Below are positions 1-6,668 of a stretch of 32,143 nucleotides of DNA, piece by piece. The position numbers and the translations under genes were made by a program. The notes under the pieces were generated by a model, which saw only the letters and a list, made by a program, of their open reading frames with translations, was not told the DNA's origin and did not search any database. The stretch is taken from NCBI GenBank assembly GCA_023667245.1, contig JAMPAL010000014.1, positions 1 through 32,143 on the forward strand, written 5' to 3'. Numbering within the stretch: the first letter of the stretch is position 1; each line of letters opens with the position of its first letter. This DNA comes from Anaeroplasma bactoclasticum (GTDB lineage Bacteria > Bacillota_I > Bacilli_A > ML615J-28 > CAG-313).

Positions 1-455
1 TCAAAGGAACGATATTGTACATATTTTACCGCATATTGATATAAAGAGGTATCTCGCTTTGCCCCCCTCCATTTTAGAATTTGAGGTGCTAAAAAATAGA
101 GACAAAAATTGAAAAAAAGTCCGAATCCTATTGATAAAATCAACAATTGCCCACTCACATTTTTTGCTTTTTCAACTTCTTTGGCTCCTAAATATTGACT
201 AATAATCGCTGTACCACCAATCATAAGCCCAAGTGCTAGTGCTTGACAGATTTGTAAAATGGGACCAGTTAGAGTAATAGCAGAAACTTGTGCTTGAATC
301 ACCTCTTGGCTTTCATCCATGTGCCCGATAAAATACATATCAACAATATCATGAATAGATTTCAAAATATTGCTGAACATAATAGGTAGTGCCAAAATCA
401 AAATTCCCTTAATTATGTTTTTATCCTTTAATATTAAAAATGATTTATCCTTCAT
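1..455 (-). CDS. MATE family multidrug/Na+ efflux transporter, N-terminal part (truncated by window edge)
   Basis: Reading from an ATG at 453-455 towards base 1 gives about 151 uninterrupted codons with no stop, so the C-terminal two thirds lie outside the window. The peptide begins MKDKSFLILKDKNIIKGILI and continues with LALPIMFSNILKSIHDIVD and MYFIGHMDES. This is the typical opening of MatE-domain exporters (first helix, a short loop, then D-M-x-F/Y-I-G). Hydrophobic segments around LQICQALALGLMIGGTAIISQ and LLILSIGFGLFFNFCLYFL fit transmembrane helices 2 and 3. MATE proteins expel cationic drugs in exchange for Na+ or H+ across the cytoplasmic membrane. The substrate cannot be told from the sequence. 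A weak purine-rich RBS precedes the ATG. It lies downstream of the ABC pair but is separated from it by a terminator, so it is probably transcribed on its own. Confidence 0.88.
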   Translation of the reverse strand, partial: MKDKSFLILKDKNIIKGILILALPIMFSNILKSIHDIVDMYFIGHMDESQEVIQAQVSAITLTGPILQICQALALGLMIGGTAIISQYLGAKEVEKAKNVSGQLLILSIGFGLFFNFCLYFLAPQILKWRGAKRDTSLYQYAVKYVQYRSF

Positions 456-575
456 AAAAAATGCCTTTTCTTTTTATTATGGCATATTTATTATTTTTTA
501 TGAACTGAATTGTTGTTCAATTACAATAATCTTCCGCATTGAAATGAGTCTATTTTGTTACATCCACAAAATTTA

Positions 576-616
576 TGAAAAAAACACATTAGAAGTCCTT
601 ATCTAATGTGTTTTTT
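576..616 (-). terminator. Rho-independent terminator after the first ABC exporter operon
   Basis: An 11-13 bp stem (arms about 581-593 and 602-614, loop about 8 nt) sits 4-40 nt past the stop codon at 620. On the minus strand it is followed by a run of T. It should end the marR-ABC-ABC transcript before the MATE gene. Confidence 0.85.
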
Positions 617-619
617 GCT

Positions 620-2500
620 TTATGTATTTAAACCAGAAAATTGAGTTTGATACAAACGATTATATACACCCTGTTGACGAATCAATTCTTCGTGGTTTCC
701 CATCTCCACTACGACGCCTTGATCTAAAACGACAATTAAATCTGCATCTTGAATAGTTGATAACCGATGAGCTATAATAATTGAAGTTCTATTTTTCATT
801 AATTTGACCATAGCATCTTGAATCTTCTTTTCCGTTCTCGTATCAACACTTGAAGTCGCCTCGTCCAAGATCAAAATTTTTGGATCGGCAAGAATCGCTC
901 TTGCGATGGTAAGTAGTTGGCGCTGCCCCTGAGAAAGATTGGCTCCTCCTTCTGAAAGCATCGTTTTTTCTTGTTCTGGCAAGCGTTTAATAAATTTAGC
1001 ACAATTGGCCATTTCAATCGCTCTCATTACGTCTTCATCAGTTGCATTATCTTTTCCATATTTTACATTATTTTCAATGGTATCTTCAAATAGTACTGCA
1101 TCTTGAAGAACAATAGCAATATTATCCCGAAGCTCTTTTTTTGAAATTTTGGCAATATCTATACCATCAATCCGAATTGTACCACTATCTAAATCATAGA
1201 ATCGCATTAATAAATTTACAATTGTTGTCTTTCCACTACCCGTTGCTCCTACAAGTGCAATTTTATGACCATTATATACATTAACTGTAAAATCTTTTAA
1301 CACAGGTTTTTCTTTTACATAACCAAAAGCAACATGTTCAAAGTCAATATCGCCCTTGATGCGATCCATATCTACCGATACTTCACCACTAAAATCTTCA
1401 GTTGCCTCATCTAATACTTCAAATACTCGCTCTGCTCCTGATAAAGCTGTTAATATTTGTGAATAGAGTTGAGCAATTTCATTAATAGGTCTAGTAAACT
1501 GTTTACTTGTTGTAAGAAATAAAACGATAATAGATACATCTAGTGGCGCACCTAATAATGTTTTTCCAATTCCCTTTACTGCAAATAACGCACCGCAAAA
1601 GCATACCAAAAAATAACCAAAATTGCCAATAAAATTCATCACTGGTCCCATTGAACCAGAAATAATTTGTGCCTTTAATCCTACTTTGCAATACGTATCA
1701 CTATATTGGTTAAAATCTTTCATTGCTACTGATTGGTGATTATAAGCAGTTACTGTTTTAATCCCAGAAACCATTTCTTCTGTTTGGGTATTTAAATTTC
1801 CTAATAACTCTTGTTGTTTCTTAAATAGCGGCTTCATCATTTTACTCATTGCTCCAGTAACAATTAAAGTTAAAACCAAAGATGAAAGGGAAACGAGAGT
1901 CAATAAAGGGGAATAGTAAATCATCATGCATAGACAACCCAAAATAGTTAAAATGCCTGATATCAAAGAACCGATTGTACTAGATACAGTGTTGGAAATA
2001 TTATCAACGTCATTTGTCATTCTTGACATCAAATCGCCATGTGCATGCGTGTCTGTATATCCAATTGGCAACCGAACAATCGTAGAAAATAAGTCATTTC
2101 TTAATTTTCTTGTTGTTTTAATAGCCAAATAAGCGCCTATAAGTGTTGAAAAATATTGGCAAAGACAATGAATTACATATAGTGCAGCAAGTATACTCAC
2201 AAATAATATAAACTGATTAAAATCTGGAGCCAGAATCCATTTGTGAGTCTCCAAACTATATTTTCCCAATGTTTCAATAATCTTTTTGACTACAATATTA
2301 GAGGATAGTGTAGAAAGCGTAAGTACTACAATAACAAGCAATAGAACAATAAAAAGTGACTTAAAACTACTGATATATTGGATCAATCGAGACAATACTT
2401 TTTTGGTATTTTGTGGTTTCTCAGTGGTTTGCATAAATCTTCCACCTGGTCCTCCGCCTGGTTTTCCATTCATTCTGCGTGATGCATCTGGACTAGCCAT
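620..2500 (-). CDS. ABC exporter half-transporter, catalytic partner of a heterodimeric multidrug pair
   Basis: This protein of about 626 residues has an N-terminal six-helix exporter domain (roughly residues 40-340) and a C-terminal ATPase. The ATPase shows Walker A GATGSGKTT, a divergent signature LSQGQRQL, Walker B ILILDEATSS with the catalytic Glu, and H-loop IIAHRLST. It therefore carries the complete ATP site, paired with a variant signature motif, as expected for the catalytic half of an asymmetric dimer. A Gly-rich N-terminal stretch (GKPGGGPGGRF) is common in this subfamily. I chose the ATG at 2498-2500 because GAAGG lies 8 nt upstream. A GTG at 2507-2509 is in frame but poorly spaced. 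The start overlaps the end of the upstream ABC gene by 8 nt, which implies translational coupling. Likely substrates are drugs or lipophilic compounds, by family knowledge only. Confidence 0.93.
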   Translation of the reverse strand: MASPDASRRMNGKPGGGPGGRFMQTTEKPQNTKKVLSRLIQYISSFKSLFIVLLLVIVVLTLSTLSSNIVVKKIIETLGKYSLETHKWILAPDFNQFILFVSILAALYVIHCLCQYFSTLIGAYLAIKTTRKLRNDLFSTIVRLPIGYTDTHAHGDLMSRMTNDVDNISNTVSSTIGSLISGILTILGCLCMMIYYSPLLTLVSLSSLVLTLIVTGAMSKMMKPLFKKQQELLGNLNTQTEEMVSGIKTVTAYNHQSVAMKDFNQYSDTYCKVGLKAQIISGSMGPVMNFIGNFGYFLVCFCGALFAVKGIGKTLLGAPLDVSIIVLFLTTSKQFTRPINEIAQLYSQILTALSGAERVFEVLDEATEDFSGEVSVDMDRIKGDIDFEHVAFGYVKEKPVLKDFTVNVYNGHKIALVGATGSGKTTIVNLLMRFYDLDSGTIRIDGIDIAKISKKELRDNIAIVLQDAVLFEDTIENNVKYGKDNATDEDVMRAIEMANCAKFIKRLPEQEKTMLSEGGANLSQGQRQLLTIARAILADPKILILDEATSSVDTRTEKKIQDAMVKLMKNRTSIIIAHRLSTIQDADLIVVLDQGVVVEMGNHEELIRQQGVYNRLYQTQFSGLNT

Positions 2501-4268
2501 GAATTTCACCTTCTTTCTTGAGTTGAGAATTATAAATATCTTGATAGAGTTCGCAATTGGTTAATAACTGCTCATGGGTATCAAATGCAACAATGGTTCC
2601 ACCATCTAATACCACTATCTTATCTGCATTTTTGGCAGTTGCTATACGTTGTGCGACAACTATTTTTGTTGTATCCGCAATATGCATACGCATAGCTTGA
2701 TACAATTTTGCTTCTGTTACCAAATCTAGGGCACTTGTTGAATCATCAAAAATGAGAATTTCTGGTGCTTTGATAATTGCTCTAGCGATAGAGATACGCT
2801 GTTTTTGCCCACCTGACAGTGATGTTCCCTTTTCCTCTACATATTCATCGTATCCTTGTGCCTTCGATAAAATAAAGTCATCTGCTTGAGCAATTTGAGC
2901 TGCCCTTTCTACTTCTGTATCGGTTGCATTCGGATTTCCCCACTTGATATTTTCTTTAATACTACCTGCAAATAATTCGGCTTTCTGTAGCACAATCGCG
3001 ATTCGATCTCGCAATGCTTTGATTTTAAAATCCCGAATATCTACTCCATCTACCAATATTGCCCCATTTGTCACATCGTAAAACCGTGTAATCAAATTGA
3101 CTAATGTTGATTTACCAGCACCCGTTGCTCCTACAATAGCAATCGTTTCACCTTTATTGATTTTTAGATTAATATTTTCTAATACAGGAGCCTTTGCACC
3201 AGGATATGCGAATGTGACATTTTGAAACTCAATTGTACCTTCTTCTTGCACATCCGCCATATTCATATTTCCATCCACAATTACATCAGATGCCGATAAT
3301 ACCTCATTAATTCTCTTACTAGAAGCAAATGCCCTTGCCATATTTGCAAATGTCATTCCTAGCATTAACATAGCCCCCATAATCATCGTGATATACGTAA
3401 CAGCCTTTTGCATATCCCCGACTGTAATGTGAGGTGTGATTTGTTGATTCCATGCAACTACTTGACTACTCGCGCCAAGAATATAAATGGCAATCGTTGC
3501 CGCATACACAATGACCATAAATAAAGGCATAATGACTGCCATAATTTTGTTGACCTTTAAAGTAATACTCGTCAAATCCAAATTCGCTTGTTCAAAACGA
3601 TTGTACTCATAGTTCTCTTTTGAAAAAGCTTTGACTACCCTTGCACCGCTTAGATTTTCATGTACAACAGAGTTCACCTTATCCAATTTTGCTTGTACTA
3701 CTGAAAACATCGGAAATGCTTTCTTCATGAAGAAAATCATAAGAATCAATTCAAGAGGCAATGCTACAGCTAAAACAATCATAAATTGATAACTAATAAG
3801 AAGTGTGAAGACAATTCCCAATACAAACATACCGAAAGCTCTAACAAACATTCGAATGGCCTGAGCAATCATCATTTGAACTGCTGTAACATCATTGGTT
3901 ACCCTTGTAACCAATGAACCAGTTGAAAAATCATCCGTCTGTTGAAAAGATAAATGCATAATTTTTTCAAATAAATCTTTTCTCAAATCATTAGCAAAAT
4001 TTTGACTTGCCAAATTAGCAAAAACACCACTCATAATTCCGCTAACCACACCAATTATAACGAATCCTAACATAATTCCGCCATATTTCAAAATGGTTTG
4101 AATAAAAATATTCGTATCAATCCCAGGTTCAAATGAATTGACCGTATCAATCATCTTGCCCATATAATCTGTTATGCTCATATCCATCAATACTTCAAAT
4201 ATCATGAATATAGGGGCCAACAAGGCAAAATGCCAATATTTCTTTAAATAGCGTAGTAATTTTAACAT
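2493..4268 (-). CDS. ABC exporter half-transporter, degenerate-site partner
   Basis: A 591-residue ABC exporter subunit with transmembrane domain (about 1-320) and nucleotide-binding domain. Walker A is GATGAGKST and the signature LSGGQKQR is canonical. Walker B reads ILIFDDS, with Asp in place of the catalytic Glu, and the H-loop reads IVVAQRIAT, with Gln in place of His. Both changes mark a degenerate ATP site, so this is the non-catalytic half that pairs with the gene immediately downstream. The start ATG follows AAAGGAG by 9 nt. The RBS lies just after the MarR stop (16-nt gap), so the regulator and both halves form one operon. Heterodimers of this type (LmrCD, BmrCD, TM287/288) export drugs. 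The substrate here is unknown. Confidence 0.93.
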   Translation of the reverse strand: MLKLLRYLKKYWHFALLAPIFMIFEVLMDMSITDYMGKMIDTVNSFEPGIDTNIFIQTILKYGGIMLGFVIIGVVSGIMSGVFANLASQNFANDLRKDLFEKIMHLSFQQTDDFSTGSLVTRVTNDVTAVQMMIAQAIRMFVRAFGMFVLGIVFTLLISYQFMIVLAVALPLELILMIFFMKKAFPMFSVVQAKLDKVNSVVHENLSGARVVKAFSKENYEYNRFEQANLDLTSITLKVNKIMAVIMPLFMVIVYAATIAIYILGASSQVVAWNQQITPHITVGDMQKAVTYITMIMGAMLMLGMTFANMARAFASSKRINEVLSASDVIVDGNMNMADVQEEGTIEFQNVTFAYPGAKAPVLENINLKINKGETIAIVGATGAGKSTLVNLITRFYDVTNGAILVDGVDIRDFKIKALRDRIAIVLQKAELFAGSIKENIKWGNPNATDTEVERAAQIAQADDFILSKAQGYDEYVEEKGTSLSGGQKQRISIARAIIKAPEILIFDDSTSALDLVTEAKLYQAMRMHIADTTKIVVAQRIATAKNADKIVVLDGGTIVAFDTHEQLLTNCELYQDIYNSQLKKEGEIHG

Positions 4269-4284
4269 GTTGCTTCTCTCCTTT

Positions 4285-4719
4285 TTATGATTCTAAATTT
4301 TTCTTCATCTTAGATAGAATGGCTGAAAAAGCATCCAAATCCACTTGTTCAATGCCTTGTATCATCATAGTTTCAGCTGTTTCAAAACACGATTTGATTT
4401 TTCTATCCAATGCTTCGCCAAGGGGTGTAATTTTTACAATCACCTTACGATTATCACTCTCACACAATTCCCTTTGAATATAGCCTTCCAATTCCATACT
4501 GCGTAAAGTAAGACTAACTGTAGAGGGCTTAATATTGGCATTTTCTACAATCTCTTTTTGAATAATCCCTTCTTTATGTTTGGCAAGCGGCTTAATAATT
4601 TTAAAATAGGTGTAATTGATTCCTTGTTTTGCACAAATCGCTTTCATCACATTCCGAAAAATTTTTTCGAGTTGAGCAATTTGCGCACCATAAGGAATAG
4701 GTTCTATATCATTTCTCAT
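4285..4719 (-). CDS. MarR family transcriptional regulator
   Basis: A 144-residue protein with a winged helix-turn-helix of MarR type. Residues about 52-115 contain KEGIIQKEIVENANIKPSTV, then SLTLRSMELEGYIQRE and the wing DNRKVIVKITPLG, all characteristic of the family. It is the first gene of an operon with two ABC exporter halves, so it most likely represses that exporter and itself and is released by an exporter substrate. The start ATG follows AGGAG with a short spacer. A perfect 18-bp palindrome (4736-4753) lies between the -10 box and the RBS, a typical position for a MarR autoregulatory operator. Ligand identity cannot be inferred. Confidence 0.92.
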   Translation of the reverse strand: MRNDIEPIPYGAQIAQLEKIFRNVMKAICAKQGINYTYFKIIKPLAKHKEGIIQKEIVENANIKPSTVSLTLRSMELEGYIQRELCESDNRKVIVKITPLGEALDRKIKSCFETAETMMIQGIEQVDLDAFSAILSKMKKNLES

Positions 4720-4735
4720 ATTGTTCTCCTAATTA

Positions 4736-4763
4736 ATTAGTTTTAAAACTAATATATATTATA
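4736..4763 (-). promoter_or_regulatory. marR-ABC promoter (extended -10) with 18-bp palindromic operator
   Basis: On the minus strand TGG-TATAAT (core -10 at 4758-4763) is an extended -10 element. Immediately downstream, covering the expected start site, lies the perfect 18-bp palindrome ATTAGTTTTAAAACTAAT (4736-4753). MarR proteins bind such dyads over the start site. Binding by this MarR is inferred. No convincing -35 box was found. Confidence 0.75.
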
Positions 4764-4773
4764 CCATTTTTTT

Positions 4774-4796
4774 AGCAAATCTGTTTTAGATTTGCT
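4774..4796. repeat. Inverted repeat between marR promoter and DUF5131 gene
   Basis: The arms AGCAAATC and GATTTGCT are perfect complements around a 7-nt loop. On the minus strand the hairpin follows the stop of the DUF5131 gene but is followed by A rather than T residues, so it is not a clear terminator in that direction. It also overlaps the -35 zone of the marR promoter. Its role is open: RNA 3'-end protection or a second regulator site. Confidence 0.5.
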
Positions 4797-4799
4797 CTT

Positions 4800-5687
4800 T
4801 TATTCTTCCTTTTGCGCACATTTACCACATTTTGAACAACCATTACAAATGGGTCGACTACCACATTCATCACAGTTTATGCTCGTATATTGCGGGATAT
4901 ACATCATTTCTTCCAAAATAGGCTGACCAAATCGATCGTACAAATGATAACGATTCAAATGCCCTTGAAAAAACAATCCAGAACGATATGCCATTTTAGA
5001 TTGTTGAATCTTACTTTTAATTTGATACAAATGATCTCCTTTCATAAAATAATTACCTGTCTCAATAAAAATAAAATCGGTATCAGCTGCCTTGCATTGC
5101 TCATATAAAGAGACTACCCAATCATAATGGCAAATTCGATTTCCTCCATAATTTTCACCACCACAAACGACTTTATCAATCAAATTTTTTCCTAAATATC
5201 GACTTATATCCACCTCTTCCAAAAGGGGAGCAAGCATAATTCCCTTGTGGTGAAATGGCAATTGTTCCAAAATGGGAAGTCTTTCATCGACCCGTTTTTG
5301 AGTCTCACATGTTACATATAATAGTACATTTTCATATCCATTTTGCCAATCAATAGGAAGACATTCAAGTATGCGTTCAGGTCTTTTCGTAATGAGTACA
5401 AAAATCACATCACTACGAAGTCGAATCATCTTCCATACATCGCTTCGCCATGCATCTGCTTCCTCAATAAAAAAATCAGAATTCATACAAACCCGTACCA
5501 CTTCTCCAGAATGAATTTTATACATTCCATCTCTTCTTCTTGACAAAGGGTATGTATAAGACTTTGTTTTATAAATCCTAGTTCCATCACCTGTTCCGTG
5601 TACTTGATCCAAATACATCATATAGCAATGATCACATCCCTCGCTTTTTCGCCTGCAACCATGCCAAGGATTCCATATATCGTGCAT
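4800..5687 (-). CDS. DUF5131 family protein (phage Gp37/Gp68-like, radical-SAM-like cysteine motif)
   Basis: A 295-residue protein opening with HDIWNPWHGC followed by C18 and C21. The resulting C-x6-C-x2-C pattern (C11, C18, C21) matches the Gp37/Gp68 (DUF5131) family, whose arrangement resembles an iron-sulfur or radical-SAM cluster site. Conserved family segments follow, such as FVLITKRPERI, KVVCGGENYGG and FIFIETGNYF. The C-terminus carries a second cysteine cluster (CDECGSRPICNGCSKCGKC), with six Cys in about 20 residues. I chose the ATG at 5685-5687 because GGAGG lies 4 nt upstream. An upstream ATG at 5720 has no RBS and lies close to the predicted transcript start. The biochemical function is not established. 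The family is often found in phages and mobile DNA near tcmP, which is absent here. Confidence 0.85.
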   Translation of the reverse strand: MHDIWNPWHGCRRKSEGCDHCYMMYLDQVHGTGDGTRIYKTKSYTYPLSRRRDGMYKIHSGEVVRVCMNSDFFIEEADAWRSDVWKMIRLRSDVIFVLITKRPERILECLPIDWQNGYENVLLYVTCETQKRVDERLPILEQLPFHHKGIMLAPLLEEVDISRYLGKNLIDKVVCGGENYGGNRICHYDWVVSLYEQCKAADTDFIFIETGNYFMKGDHLYQIKSKIQQSKMAYRSGLFFQGHLNRYHLYDRFGQPILEEMMYIPQYTSINCDECGSRPICNGCSKCGKCAQKEE

Positions 5688-5722
5688 AATACCTCCATTT
5701 TCATCTACCATATTCAGCAAAT

Positions 5723-5752
5723 ATAATAGCCATATGGCTTATTTTTTGACAA
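5723..5752 (-). promoter_or_regulatory. Candidate promoter of the DUF5131 gene with palindrome in the spacer
   Basis: On the minus strand TTGTCA (5747-5752), an 18-bp spacer and TATTAT (5723-5728) precede the gene by about 35 nt. The spacer overlaps a perfect 12-bp palindrome AGCCATATGGCT (5728-5739), a possible regulator site. Confidence 0.5.
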
Positions 5753-6025
5753 TCAAATCAGTATATATTTTATTATTATTCATTTTATAGTACCCTACTA
5801 CTATTTTCTACAATAACTACCGTTTATTTTAACAGTCATAGCATTGTACTTAAATCAATCAAACAATAACTATTACTTTTGAGCTAAATTTTAATTGGCC
5901 TCAATCTTTGTCCATTTTTACATAACTCTTCAACTCTAGTTTGCGATTTTAGTCCCTATTTATCAATTTATTCATCAATATAGCTACAGTAAAATGCCTT
6001 GTATTTATTTTTTAATCAATAGCAA

Positions 6026-6057
6026 CTAAAAAAGTTTCAAAACTGATTTTGAAACTT
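6026..6057 (-). terminator. Intrinsic terminator, orphan
   Basis: A perfect 11-bp stem (6032-6042 with 6047-6057, 4-nt loop) is followed on the minus strand by six T. No intact gene ends nearby. The closest minus-strand gene stops at 6669, so it may belong to a decayed gene or a small transcript. Confidence 0.75.
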
Positions 6058-6153
6058 CTCAGATGTCTTGCTTCTAAAAATTTTATCAACTAAACCATTC
6101 AATTTTCACAATCTCCTTCAGCATAACCTATTAAAAATATTCAACACATACAA

Positions 6154-6420
6154 TTAAAATATACTCGCTACTGATTTGACTTACAATGGTATTACTGACA
6201 TTGGATAGCACATTTTGACTAAATTCAATTATTAAAGTCCATGGTTAGATTTGTGTTTCAAGTGTCCACATATAACCTTAATCACCATAGATTTAATATT
6301 TGTAGATGGCCCCTTTCTAGTTGCATTTCCAAATAACATCTATACCTTAGCAAAGTATTCCTTTGTAAAGCTACGAATCAGCTGATTCACTTCACTTGAA
6401 TACTTCTCCTTTTTTCATCA
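6154..6420 (-). pseudogene. Possible relic of an IS3-type transposase (weak)
   Basis: One minus-strand frame (about 6330-6232) reads GNATRKG and then VIKVICGHLKHKSNHG. This recalls the SMSRKGN...E-x-FFGHLK-x-E region around the last catalytic acid of IS3-family OrfB, but with a two-residue insertion and Lys in the Glu position. A second frame (about 6206-6154) reads MSVI..KSVASIF, comparable to the MSPVQYR end of these proteins. Frames shift and stops intervene, so nothing functional remains. No terminal repeats were found. The similarity is by eye and could be chance. Confidence 0.28.
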
Positions 6421-6465
6421 ATAGTAGAACTGTTATATGCATGAGTGTCAAAATATGTTTAATTA

Positions 6466-6560
6466 AACGATAAAAGCCCTCTTTCCTAAGAGAGCTTTAA
6501 ATTTCATAACACTGTTGTTAAAAAAGTTTGGAAAGCAAGCTGAAGAAATATGCCTATTTT
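6466..6560 (-). ncRNA. Candidate small RNA (promoter plus hairpin terminator, no ORF)
   Basis: A promoter-like pair lies on the minus strand: TTGCAA (6589-6594), 17-bp spacer, TATGCT (6566-6571) with TGG in front as an extended -10. About 70 nt beyond the expected start is a hairpin (6473-6498: an 11-bp stem with one G-U pair and a short T run). No start codon with an RBS is seen between them. It matches no small RNA family I recognise. Confidence 0.3.
6473..6498 (-). terminator. Hairpin terminator downstream of the S8 protease gene
   Basis: The minus strand folds AAAGCTCTCTT with AAGAGGGCTTT around a short loop and continues TTTTATC. It lies about 170 nt past the protease stop and may serve that gene or the candidate small RNA. 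Confidence 0.6.
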
Positions 6561-6668
6561 ATAATAGCATACCATATATTGCTAAATATTGCAAATATTT
6601 TATTCTATAAGCTCAAAATAAGCGTTAGTACAAATTGCACTCCATATGCTTTGCAACTCTTTCTTCCA

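Larger units (their letters stand above)
5753..6472. other. AT-rich stretch without a credible intact gene
   Basis: Both strands are closed by many stops. The stretch holds one strong hairpin with a T-run (6026-6057), a 14-bp palindrome GAATCAGCTGATTC (6375-6388), and a weakly supported transposase relic (about 6154-6420). I see nothing recognisable between 5753 and 6025. Confidence 0.6.

Noticed and set aside
370-606. Plus-strand frame of 78 codons
   Set aside because: It runs antisense to the start of the MATE gene and through the terminator, with no RBS or recognisable domain.
4774-4796. Terminator for the DUF5131 gene
   Set aside because: The hairpin is followed by A residues in the direction of that gene, not T, so only an inverted repeat is reported.
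5900-5990. Minus-strand fragment GLKSQTRVEELCKNGQRLRP resembling a helix-turn-helix of IS3 OrfA
   Set aside because: It is too short and flanked by stops, and it lies downstream of the OrfB-like relic, which is the wrong order for one element.
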